Shown: positions 46,426-57,000 of the stretch, one piece after another
Position numbering within the stretch: the first letter of the stretch is position 1
Layout of the letters: each line of letters opens with the position of its first letter
Assembly: GCF_963675165.1 (NCBI RefSeq)
Contig: NC_087386.1
Location: 2,544,169 to 2,608,168 of the forward strand
From: Halichondria panicea
Lineage: Eukaryota > Porifera > Demospongiae > Suberitida > Halichondriidae
DNA: 64,000 nucleotides
Reading direction: 5' to 3'
Translations under genes and position numbers: made by a program
Notes under the pieces: model-generated
Told to the model about the DNA's origin: nothing
What the model saw: only the letters and a program-made list of their open reading frames with translations
Database searches by the model: none

Positions 46426-48206
46426 ATATGGTGAGCCTTTTGTTTCAAAATGGCGATACAAAATACCATGTGTTGGTGTCCCAAACTGGAAGGATAAATC
46501 GACCCCATGTGTTTTATCAACTCGAGTTCATCTGGTAGGGATCGACTCGATGTGTTTTATCAACTCGATTTTATGGACTTCATCTGGTAAGGATCGACTC
46601 GATGTGTTTTATCAACTCGATTTAGCGACTGCTTCTGGTAAGGATCGACTGGATTCCAGGTCGCTGGGGGAAAAGGCGAGTTTCGAGGGCGGCCTGATAT
46701 GGTTGTAGTCGCAGTACTCTAGCCCTTTCCCCGTTGAAGCCGCCGTCATATGACAGCCACTCTAGTGGTGATTTTCAAAAATTTGCTGTGTACGCTGTGT
46801 TGGAGCTATGCACACACTGTAGGTACCAGCACATGCGCATTGAGCTGCTCTTTCACACGGTATCTTTAATATGCTGCCTTGAGGTACACTTGGTACAATA
46901 ATGTTGAAAGAAAAGTGACCGTTTAATAATGTTTCAAGATCTTTGTAGTACAACCTTAGTGAGGTTCTAGAGCAGCTACACAGTGAGAATATCAATGCTT
47001 ATGGCCTTATTGAGTGAGAGGATAGTGACTGGGATCATAACTAGATAAGAAGCTACCTCAAGCTAAAGAATATCGAGCCTGAAGGCCTGAGGAAGAAGCT
47101 CTTGCGATTGATAAACTTCTTGGATCTGGTAAGTCTAGAGTAGCATATGTAGTCTTGTAGGCTTCAGTATAACTGTATTTAGGCTAGTTAGTACAGCAGT
47201 GGACATCATGAGCCACCATTGAACTTGTAAACCTGTGTGTAGGTGAAGAAAACAATTCCCGGGAAAAGGGCGTCTGCTGGTACGACCTCACAGAGAACTT
47301 TATGCAGATCTTGATTGAACCATGTCACCGTGAGAACATTGAGAACACTTATTTAGTGTCTTTAGCCACTTTGTGCCATCATACAATATTATTTGTGTAC
47401 ATAATTGTGAATGTTTGTAAACAATTGCTAATTAGTGGGGGTGGTCAGTTGCTAGGTAACGAAGATGGTGTCAAGATACCTCTGGGGTCTGCGCTACCTG
47501 TAGGAAATAGTTACAAGTCATTTCAATGTATGGTTCATGATATATGAATTTTTAAAGAAAATTGTTATTTATTCTGTATTTTCTTGTTTTAATTAAAACG
47601 GGGAAAGGGCTAGCGTGCAACGAAGGCGCTAGGCTCAGACAAGGCACTGAGACTCTTGAGGCCACAGGCACGCCTACAGCAGCTCAGAGTAGCTCAGATG
47701 GGGACCTTCTGAACCTGAGATCACACAGCAGCTACTTGCTATGTTTCATGAACTCAAGAGTCAAGTAGACAAGCAATTAGTGATTTAAGTTACTGTGATC
47801 CAGCACAAGTAAGCTGCTGTGACCTTCTGCAGGCGTGCCTGGAAGGTCAGCTACTCTGACCTGCTGTAGGCCTGCCTGTGGCCTCAAGAGTCTCAGTGCC
47901 TTGTCTGAGCCTAGCGCCTTTGTTGCAAGAGTACAGCCGTAGATAGCATTGATATCAAGCCGCCCTCGAAACTCGCCTTTTCGCCCAGCGGCCTGGAATC
48001 GAGTCAATCCTCTCACCAGAAGAGATCGAGTTGATAAAACACATCGAGTTGATCCTTACCAAATGAAATCGAGTTGATATCATATCGAGTCATTCCCTAC
48101 CAGATAAAATCGATAAAATTGAGTTGATAAAACAAATCGAGTTGATTTTTGGGACACCAACACATGGTATTTTGTATCGGCATTTTGAAACAAAAGGCTC
48201 ACCATA
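46426..48206. mobile_element. Large fold-back element: two long inverted arms, interrupted by a piggyBac-like insertion
   Basis: The outer arms (46426-46700 and about 47950-48206) are inverted copies: GGTGAGCCTTTTGTTTCAAA and its inverse, then blocks of GATCGACTCGATGTGTTTTA repeats. The symmetry continues inward through the segment after the insertion: 47614-47700 (GGCGCTAGGCTCAGACAAGG) pairs with about 47815-47935. Removing 46723-47609 gives a single palindrome of about 0.9 kb. No coding frame. Confidence 0.75.
46723..47609. mobile_element. piggyBac-like non-autonomous element, 887 bp, CTAG target
   Basis: Perfect 13-bp ends CCCTTTCCCCGTT / AACGGGGAAAGGG, flanked by CTAG (46719-46722, 47610-47613). 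The interior is homologous to 19838-21473, whose left side shows TTAA. No intact transposase. Confidence 0.8.
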
Positions 48207-48649
48207 AAAGGACAGTCTATTAATACTGTCATGTTCGTCACACAATTATAATCCTCCAAGAATATTTTCTCGTCTATATATAGTCTATGCTGTTTTCTGA
48301 TATTGTTACCTAATAGTATATAATATTACAAACAATTATATTAAGTACATACATGCATGCATGTATTAATTCCCTTGAGGCAACCCTGCAAAACAATGGA
48401 TAAACGCTTCAAACTGAAAATACGGTTGTCCCAAATGAGATTCCTCAAAACATTATGGTTGCAATAAGGTGAATGTGTGTTATGTTGAATTAATGGGATG
48501 GTTAAAGCAAAATCACAAGTAAACTCTATACGGTGCATGGTTAGTGAAACAAACAGAGCATTAAATGTTTACGTTTGGACGTATAATTATATAGTCATAA
48601 TTATAGTCAGGTTGTCCCTTCGACAAGATGCACAATCAGTGTCTAGAAT

Positions 48650-50242
48650 CTACTGTACATTAGCGAGGTATCGATCATAGACCTCTTCCACGACTCTGTG
48701 TGCATTGTAGTCTTCATCTCTAACTCTCCTCTTATACCAGCGAGCTAGGAGGCAGTACATGACCAATCCAAACAAATTCAGCGCAGTTAATAAGGAAGGG
48801 ACAACGTGATATTGCGAATATATATGCCTTGACATTAGTAGAAATTTGATAAGTAAGTTCAGAGATAGTGAGAGAAACAATAGAAACATCACATATCCTG
48901 TGAGAAGTCCACGCATGTTGTATGGTGACTGCGCACACACAAATTCCAAGATGCCATTTGTCAAGAGTACAAATACGAAGCCACTGAGAATTCCCATGTA
49001 AAATACTGATACCCACGCATATGGACTGAATGTCATAGCCAGATTTAGAATACTCAGTAACAGGTTAAACACAGCTGCACCTCCAATTCGTTGGATAGAT
49101 CTAGGTACTTTGTTTTTTACCAATGGATGCAGTGCAAATTCGTAAACTGCTGTTGCAACAATACCACTCAACCAAGGGTTGCAACTAAAAGTATATACCA
49201 TGTATGAAGTACATTCAGTGATGTTGGGGTTGAGATAGTCCTTCAATGTTTTGTCAAACTCCGTGGATCTAGCATTGTTATAAATGCTCACACATGCTGC
49301 TGAAATTATAAATATTGGGAAAGACAATACGAGTATTCTTAGAAAGGTTTTCACATCTTCAACTTGCTCTGTAGTGAATGGTCCACCAAATTTTGTTTTC
49401 CCCAGGTCTAATCTAGAGGGTACGTTTTCCTCCCAGTATGTGAGAGCACTGCGATAAATAGGAGCCTTGTGCTTGGCTGCAAACTTGAGAACTTGGTAGA
49501 TAGTTTTAAGGGCTTGAGGTGACTTTGGCTCTATAATTAGCCATTTTGGAGCTAGCAGAAACATTGAAGAACAAATGATTACCATACAAGTCACTGGAAA
49601 CAAACCAAAAAGTTTCGCTTTGTTTCTTTCCGACATTGAATCACATGTGCAATAAAGGAGCACATTTGATATCAATTTAGGAATCCAGCACCCGAAAATG
49701 ATTGAAAACACAAACCAACTGATAAAGCTTGAAATATTAGTGGATGAAGCATCTGGCATTTGATCTAGACCAAGCTGTAAAGCTGTCGTTATGCAAACTA
49801 AGGTACTCGCTGCACCCACTGCGTGTACTAGTACTAAAACGACTTCACTTGTGTACTGTAGCGCAATAGAATTTAGCATGGGAAAGTAGAGAATATGAAA
49901 GGAGCCAAATAGCATTGCAGCTAGTGTAAAATAGCTGTTTATTTTAAAGACTCTGTAGTTTCCAAGCTTGGCATCTGCTAACCATCCTAGCAGTGGGATA
50001 GCAATGCAAGTTAGACATGATAGTACTATTAGTACTAAATAAAATTCTCCCTGGTATGAATATTTGAGGAACTTTTGTCCCAAATCTGACACAAAAGACC
50101 ACAAAGTTGCACTGATAAATGTAGTCCATAATAAGACAAGAAATGCTCCTTTTGAATAGAAATACCTCACTGGATAGTTGAATATTTTTCTGCTCACTGG
50201 ATTTGTATGGTACTCCCTTGAGCTGCTGTTAGTAGATTCCAT
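48650..50242 (-). CDS. POT/SLC15-like 12-TM transporter P3, intact
   Basis: Intronless 530-aa protein, the only undamaged member here. POT-family signatures: GWLADAKLGNYRVF (residues 86-99), LGLDQMPDASSTNISSFISW (157-176), the large loop YWEENVPSRLDLGKTKFGGP leading into TM7, and ICAQSPYNMRGLLTG-like FVCAQSPYNMRGLL (about 434) in the late helices. The family (SLC15, PTR2) couples uptake of di/tripeptides to protons, and animal SLC15A3/A4 export bacterial muropeptides and histidine from endolysosomes. The TM1 ExxER motif that POT carriers normally use for proton coupling is absent (TM1 reads KGAFLVLLWTTFISATLWSF). A charged C-tail RVRDEDYNAHRVVEEVYDR follows TM12. Start at 50242 is shared by all copies, preceded by the conserved upstream block 50243-50540. 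Confidence 0.85.
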   Translation of the reverse strand: MESTNSSSREYHTNPVSRKIFNYPVRYFYSKGAFLVLLWTTFISATLWSFVSDLGQKFLKYSYQGEFYLVLIVLSCLTCIAIPLLGWLADAKLGNYRVFKINSYFTLAAMLFGSFHILYFPMLNSIALQYTSEVVLVLVHAVGAASTLVCITTALQLGLDQMPDASSTNISSFISWFVFSIIFGCWIPKLISNVLLYCTCDSMSERNKAKLFGLFPVTCMVIICSSMFLLAPKWLIIEPKSPQALKTIYQVLKFAAKHKAPIYRSALTYWEENVPSRLDLGKTKFGGPFTTEQVEDVKTFLRILVLSFPIFIISAACVSIYNNARSTEFDKTLKDYLNPNITECTSYMVYTFSCNPWLSGIVATAVYEFALHPLVKNKVPRSIQRIGGAAVFNLLLSILNLAMTFSPYAWVSVFYMGILSGFVFVLLTNGILEFVCAQSPYNMRGLLTGYVMFLLFLSLSLNLLIKFLLMSRHIYSQYHVVPSLLTALNLFGLVMYCLLARWYKRRVRDEDYNAHRVVEEVYDRYLANVQ

Positions 50243-50540
50243 TCTTCATATAGATCTATACTGTTACTAAAGATTTTATGTGGTTGATATAGAAACGCTT
50301 GTGAAATAGTTGATAACAAACGATGTTCAGTCCCAACGATAAGGATGAAAAACATGTTGGTATAGATGATAAACATGGTGATATAAAAGTAATACCCGAT
50401 GTTTCTATTATGAAATACATTTTACTCAGTCGATTACAACTATATACACCGACACTGATGCATGGTCATGAGATTGCCAAGATTCTAGAGGCAATACAAC
50501 AGATATACGTGTGTGCCATTGTCCTCACTCCCTAATAATA
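50243..50540 (-). promoter_or_regulatory. Conserved POT upstream block
   Basis: About 300 bp kept upstream of P1, P2, P3 and P5 (CAGTCCCAACGATAAGGATG, GATATAAAAGTAATACCCGA, GATTGCCAAGATTCTAGA). As it is more than the coding start, it may hold the promoter and 5' UTR, but recent duplication alone would also explain it. Confidence 0.45.
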
Positions 50541-50936
50541 ATATAGATCACCTTTATAATTATAACAACTTTTTTCAATAACATCATTGATAATTTACGA
50601 TATAATTATAAGACATATAGATCTATACCAAGAGTGCATACTCCATATTATTTGGCACATGGTAAAATAAGGTAGTCTCTACACAATAATATTATTGACA
50701 TTAAAGATGCATTACACAATATCTATTTCACAGAAAGCTGGCACCAAGAGAGATTATTCATATACATGATGCTATAAAGAGACAACCAGCGTATTGTTTC
50801 AATCCTTTGCTATAGCTTTTGAATATAGCTAATACCAAGAGTTCCTAATGAACTCTTGGTCCTATCTATAACTACCCCCCCCCCCCCGCATAAATTGATT
50901 GAAGAGCTAACTTTTCAATCTATGCATGATTACATA

Positions 50937-51139
50937 CCGTATAGCGGGTAATTTTCGGGGGATAAAATATTTGTGGTTCAGCAATATTGAGACATTTCGT
51001 GGGTAATATTTTCGTGGTTGCTTATATAGCTTGCACTGCAGGTAAAAGTAGGCAAGGTCGCTTCATTCGTGGGTAAAATATTCGTGGTCAGAGGTAAAAC
51101 CACGAATATTTTGCCCCAAGAAAATTACCCGCTATACGG
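50937..51139. mobile_element. TA-flanked MITE with CCGTATAGCG ends, 203 bp
   Basis: Ends CCGTATAGCGGGTAATTTTC and GAAAATTACCCGCTATACGG, flanked by TA (50935-50936, 51140-51141). Same family as 21162-21395. Confidence 0.88.
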
Positions 51140-51424
51140 TAGCCTGTTCACTATTATTAATGCAGCTGATCGATGTTATCATTTAGTGTTCAAAGTGAAT
51201 CATACTCCTTCATACACTCCTGTTTCATGAATTTTACTACAAAACATTTGGCACCCACTTAAATGTGGTCAATTAAATGTTTTTTACCAACAAACTATTG
51301 TGGTATCTCTGTCAACACAAGTTGGTTAGAGAGGTACAGTATATAGTGCTATTACTATACTGAAACAGGAGTGTTGAAGAGGATTATTATTCTGAAATGG
51401 GTGTTAACCAATTTTACTATGATT

Positions 51425-51652
51425 TTACCTTGCTTGTGGTTGTGCAACCGGACGTGACACCGACCACATTAGAAATGCTGCAATCTGATTGGGCTGCAAC
51501 TATAGTTGCAAAGACAAATCCCAGATAAGCTTGAAACCCTACCTCCTGTCAGGGATGGTCGGGCTCCACCCAACTAGGCTGGAGGTACAAATCACATGGG
51601 TGTATGCTGATATCATTAACCACTACACCTACGCACCCACTTAAGATGAGGT
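51425..51652 (-). mobile_element. SINE-like repeat with a tRNA-like head
   Basis: The reverse strand starts GGGTGCGTAGGTGTAGTGGT, then TAATGATATCAGC, reminiscent of a tRNA A-box region; a B box is not convincing. Its body motif CAAGCTTATCTGGGATTTG recurs in EIF2S1 intron 5 (about 15780), supporting a dispersed repeat. Confidence 0.4.
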
Positions 51653-52097
51653 CTGATAGTGACGTGTGGTATGACATACTCATACAGGAACCTGGTTTAC
51701 ACTACAACTGCTACAGTTGCTTCATACACTCCTGCTATAAATGAATGCAGAAGGAATAGCTGAAGCACTCCTGTTTTAAACAGCTGTCTCATAATTGGTT
51801 CCGTCTCACAAAAATTATACCCTATCTACCCTACAGTAGTAGTTGGAGGAATATAGAAATAAAGTTCGTCCCATCATATCCTTATTTACTGCCTCCAACT
51901 CGTTATAACAAGCAAGAACAAGAAAAAGGTAAAACCTGGGGACGAGGCTACCTATAGCTCCTAACCCTAACCCTATATAGTTATACATTATGACCTATAA
52001 TACTCAGTCCCCCTAGCTTGGACCTAGAAGGTCAAAAGCTGGATTTAACCGATCGCAGAGCCTAATTAGATGACCACAGTACAATAATACCGCGGCA

Positions 52098-52727
52098 CTA
52101 AGTCACAGAACAAGAATTTGTCGTAGAGTTAATATCAGTATCCTGGCCTTGACTTTCTTGTTCTGGTTCATTCCAATTTGAGAGGGTGTCTGCAATGCAC
52201 CTCATGTCTCTAGTTAAAATCAAAAATGCTTTTTCTACATTCTCTCCTGTTACAACATTGGTCTCCATAAACTTGAGTCCATGTTCTTCAGCAAACATTC
52301 TTCCTCTCTCTGTGCTCACTTGTCTGCTCTCAATCAGATCACACTTGTTACCCAATACCATTATCTGAACATTTTCAGGAGAATGTTCCTTCACTTCATC
52401 CAGCCATCTACTCAAATGTGTAAAGCTCAATTCGTTAGAAATGTCGTACAATAATAGAAGTCCTGAGCACCCTCTATAATATGCAGCATGCATGGTTCGA
52501 AATCGCTCATGACCAGCTGTATCCCAAATTTGTAACTTGGCAACTTTATCGTCCACTTGAAAGGAACGGATGGCAAAGTCAATGCCAATGTTTGAGATGA
52601 CAGGAGGACCAGGTGGAAATCCAATATGCTGAGTGATTCCTCTAATCATGGAGCTCTTTCCAACACTCATATCACCCACTAGGACCACTTTGAATAGGTA
52701 GTCATACTCCGGAGATAAGTATGCCAT
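52098..52727 (-). CDS. Rab8-like small GTPase R5, full length, with altered switch residues
   Basis: Intronless, 209 aa. Opens MAYLSPEYDYLFKVVLVGD like Rab1/8/10; P-loop GDMSVGKSS (18-26), [15 protein letters not shown] (66-79), LGNKCDL (125-131), FMETNVVTGENVEKAF near 150-165. Rabs cycle between GTP and GDP to steer vesicles. Three conserved positions differ: the switch I Thr (STIGIDF in Rab8) is Asn (SNIGIDF, residue 46), the catalytic Gln of DTAGQE is His (residue 73, codon 52509-52511), and the SAK motif is changed. The C-terminus is CSVT, a possible CaaX box rather than the CC/CxC usual in many Rabs. Other copies in the array share the switch I Asn. Reads as a diverged, perhaps GTP-locked or non-cycling Rab; biochemistry is inference. 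Single-exon structure suggests retroposition before the array expanded. Confidence 0.85.
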   Translation of the reverse strand: MAYLSPEYDYLFKVVLVGDMSVGKSSMIRGITQHIGFPPGPPVISNIGIDFAIRSFQVDDKVAKLQIWDTAGHERFRTMHAAYYRGCSGLLLLYDISNELSFTHLSRWLDEVKEHSPENVQIMVLGNKCDLIESRQVSTERGRMFAEEHGLKFMETNVVTGENVEKAFLILTRDMRCIADTLSNWNEPEQESQGQDTDINSTTNSCSVT

Positions 52728-52784
52728 TCTAGTTTTATTTTGGTCAGGTAAGGGTCGGTAAGGGTCATCTCAATTAGCATGCAC

Positions 52785-53305
52785 ATGATAACAATTTAGG
52801 AATCCAGAACCGGAAATAATTGACCAACTGATGAAGCTTGAAATATTTGTGGATGAAGCATCTGGCATTTGATTTAGACCAAGCTGTAAAGCTGTCGTTA
52901 TGCAAACTAAGATACTTGCTACACCCACTGCGTCTACTGGTACTAAAACGACTTCACTTGTGTAGATCTACTGTAGCGCAATAGAATTTAGCATGGGAAA
53001 GTAGAGAATATGAAGGGAGCCGAATAGCATTGCAGCTAGTGTAAAGTAACTGTTTATTTTAGATACTCTGTAGTTTCCAAGCTTGGCATCGGCTAACCAT
53101 CCTAGCAGTGGGATAGCAATGCAAGTTAGACATGATAGCACTATTAGTACTAAATAAAATCCCCCTGGTATGTATATTTGAAGAACTTTTGTCCCAAATC
53201 TGACATAATAACACCACAAAGTTGCACTGATAAATGTAGTCCATAATAAGACAAGAAACGCTCCTTTTGAATAGACTTTAATTAAAGAAACACCTCACTC
53301 GATAG
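52785..53305 (-). pseudogene. POT transporter fragment P4
   Basis: Covers TM1 to just past LGLDQMPDASS-equivalent sequence, with frame breaks (for example an 11-nt insertion TTTAATTAAAG at about 53275). Truncated at both ends. Confidence 0.85.
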
Positions 53306-54094
53306 TGAATGTGAAGTACACTTAACATTAAAGATGCATTACACAATATCGATTTCACAGAAATCTGGCACCAAAAAAGATTATTCCATACATGATGCTA
53401 TAAAGAGACAACCAAAAATAGGTGCGTATTGTTTCAATCCTTTTGCTATAGCTAATACCCATGCATGCAGTGCTGTATAGTCATCATAATTTTCAGAGAA
53501 AACTAGTGTGGTTACTCTACATCCTGCAGTTCATACCACATTTCTACAGGGTTGGTTTTACTTGATCCAATTACTTATAGCTGTATAAATGCTCAGTGAA
53601 TGCAAATGGAATTAGATCTAGTTTATTCAATTAGTGGTGCATGTAACAATTAGTTGCAGCTTTCATGTTGGTATAGGGTTACCCATGCTGCCATTCACTG
53701 TGGCAGGCATACACAGGGTACCGCACAGTTAGAATATATGTACTTGCTCTAGTTAAAGGTACATGCAGCTGTATGCATGTCTCAGTGAATGCAAATATAA
53801 TTATTTTATTCAATTAGTGCATGTAACAATTAGTGGTGGCTTTTTATGTTGGTAAGGGTTACCCATGCTGCCATTCAGATCGTTTACCATGGCATTCACA
53901 GCTGCGTAACACAGCTGCACAGTTCTGTGAGCAGCGAGCAGCGTAAACAACATTCATATGACTTTGTCACTTGTATTGTGGTTTATAGTGGCATCATGGG
54001 ATTTTGAGCATATACATATATAAATGGCCAGAGTAATGCTATGAGCATCAGAGTAGCAACATAGCTCAGAAGTTCTCAGCTGGAATATGTCATA
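53306..54094. other. Spacer with a tandem duplication, then the upstream of the secreted-protein gene
   Basis: Two units of about 140 bp at about 53595-53700 and 53785-53880 (ATTCAATTAGTG..CATGTAACAATTAGT, GGGTTACCCATGCTGCCATT). 53980-54094 resembles the upstream of decayed copies at 22.7 and 33.95 kb (GCATCATGGGA..TTTTGAG), so it likely carries the promoter and 5' UTR. Confidence 0.5.
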
Positions 54095-57000
54095 ATGAAT
54101 ATCAAAGGGTTGGTGCTAACCTGTGCATGCACAGTGTTCCTGTCAGTTGGAGTTCAGAGTGCAGGACCACTGGCTGCATTCACTGAGCAGATTCTTCAAG
54201 ATGTCACTGCAGCTGACATAGCCAAGGAACTCAATGTAATGTGAAACTAGTTAATTTAATGTCCTTTACTTTATTTTATTCCACTAGGAACTTGCCGATG
54301 GTTTTACGAACCAGTTGAATACAGACGTGGAGTTATTCAAGGAGCCAGACGAAACATTGTGTAAACATGTCAAGAACAGGCTACATAAGCTTTCAGTGCA
54401 AAGCAAAGTGCAGTACATGTCCACCAACAACACTGGTATGTGCAAGCATGGTGTTCTTACAATAATTGTAATGAGTCACTACTATGTAGTTTAAGCGCTA
54501 TGGTATAATTATACTTGCGTATCTTTCGTTATGCATGATTATCGCGCTATATGCATGCATGTTTGATACCAGTTTCGTATGTCATGGCATAGATAGAAGA
54601 GGAAGAGGGATTGGTAACGGAAGTACCCTTGTGTAATATCCGCTTTACCCGCGGTTCGAGGCTGTGTCAAAAAGCTAAAGCTGTAGCAGTGGCGGATCCA
54701 GAGGGGGTTGTTTGGGTTCAATTGAACCCCCCTTTGAGAAAGAAATGAGTGGGAGGCTCAAGCAACTAATCAGCAAGTTGTTCCTTTCTTACTAGCTTTC
54801 ACATGCACTTCTCACTTACCTTTAGTCCTGCGAAGCTTTGTCTGTGCAGATTCAGTGACTATGAAGGCTAAAAACTCTCTAGCGTAGTGCATGCAGATTG
54901 CTTATGAAAAGTGGTTACCTTTTTTTTAGGAAAAAATTCGGTGTGTTAATGCGCATGCTCACTGTTTCGAAGAAGTAACGACCTTTTTTTTAGGTAAAAT
55001 AACAGTCCTTGACCCGCTCAGAGCCCTGGAACCCCCCTTTCAAGAATCTTAGATCCGCCACTGTGTAGATGGGCGTGGTCCGGCTAGGCCAAGCTGATGG
55101 CCTATTTTCTACACACAGTGCATAATATACCACAAGCATATATGCTCAGTCTGTGCAACTCATTCATATAAAATAGGTCTATACCTATTTTAGCAGTTAT
55201 AACCAGCACACTTACACGTTTTAGCAGTACAAGACTATAAATAGCAGCTGTTCGCCTAAAACTTTACTGGAATGTCCCTTTTTACTAGATGTGGTCAGCC
55301 ATTAGCAAGTATACAACACATGGCTCACAGACTGGGCATGTTATATATTACTGAAAAAGATTATGTCTCGAGAAAACAACTTTCTTATTTTGAGCGAGTT
55401 ACCTGGCAAAATAGCCTCGTTTATAGGGCGTAACGCGGATAGTTTTCGAGGTTTTACTGCAAATTCAATAATCACGTGAACTGCTTCCGTTACCAATCCC
55501 TCTTACTCTTCTATCTATGGTCATGGCAACCAAGAGTCCACAATAAGAAAAAGAGTATCGAACGAAATATTGCCTTACATCAGATGTATTCGAAAAGTAA
55601 TGTGACTTCTTGTCAAGCTGAAGTGCATGATCAAATGACAATTTGGCAATAGCATTTTTTGCTGCCTCGAGGCAAGTGGTGGCTCGAGGCACTCGGATTG
55701 GTCAGTTATACCAAGCAGGAAATCATGTTATTTTCTGGCGCAAGATAAAGCTTTGTTCGATACTCTCTCTTTTTTTTTATTATGGACTCTTATTCAAATA
55801 ACGATATTAATTTTGATCTTGCTAAAACTCTTTTTTAGGGAAAATTAACTATATTCCAGTAATAATTATAGTAGCTTTAATTGAATGCATGATGGATGCT
55901 TCGGAGGTTCCCTTCAAAGTATCAATTAAGCTACATCTATATCTTCGATTCACCACATTGAATTACTTATACAGATAGATTCACCAAGGTATGCACGTAT
56001 AACTTCCTTGCAGGATTTAATGAAAGTGGAACAGAGGTGGTAGATAGATTCTTCAAGGACTTGCTTGTAACAGAGTTTTTTGAAGAAGACTCCAAAGCAT
56101 TTACTGCTCTCCGCAATGTAACAATTGTCCAGATTTCGTACCAGTGCAACCCGGAGCATGTTCGAATAAGATGTGAAGGGTTTGATAGCTCAATTGTCAT
56201 AATACCTAGGTTGTTAGAGCTGCACAATATATCAGCAGTACTATTCATGGAATCGGAACAGCAGCCCGTGTCAATATCTCTGGATGGGAATTGGATTATC
56301 GCTGATATGGAAATATATATAGAATTATCGTATCAGCCAGCCACAAATCGATTCTCTATATTGCTAGGAACAGAGTTAGAGAGTGTTATTCTATCTCAGA
56401 GCATTGAGGTCATTGCATCTCAACTGACGACTCTATCTCTTCGTCTGCCCAACAAACTCAGATCTAGACTACAACGATTCAAAGTTACCGGTACTGTTGA
56501 TGATCAATCAAATGGTATTTTGATCCTGTCAGCATCTTTTGATTCCCTTAATCGAGTTTTCCTGATCTTGAAGAGAGATAATAGTTCGCTAGAAACAGCC
56601 ATTGCAGTGGACTTTGCCGGTATTCTGATTAGTGATGTCATTCGCAGTGTGACAGGACAATATATGTCCTCATTGTCGCCCCTTGGCACTCTCTCTCTAC
56701 CAGAGGTAGGCTTTATCCACTCTACAGGTCCTATTACTTCTGAGCTAGTATTTGAATGCTTCAATAGTAGCAAAACTTTGCAATGCTATGGCGATGCAAT
56801 TCCAAAAGGTGCTACAGGATTCTTCCAACTTTCTGAAGATTTATTTGAAATAGAATATCGTAACAGAACAATCTTTTTTGCTGCCAAGAAAGGCAATCAC
56901 GTGACTGTGAGGACTTTGCTGGAATCAATATCATCAGTTGATATCGTAAGTATTCAGCTTCCGTCTTTGATAAGTGACATTTTAGATGTTAGCATCAGAT

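Larger units (their letters stand above)
50541..52097. other. Repeat-rich spacer between P3 and Rab R5
   Basis: Contains a poly-C tract (50874-50887), a TA-flanked MITE (50937-51139), a SINE-like segment (51425-51652) and a segment shared with 31.64-31.72 kb. No gene seen. Confidence 0.5.
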
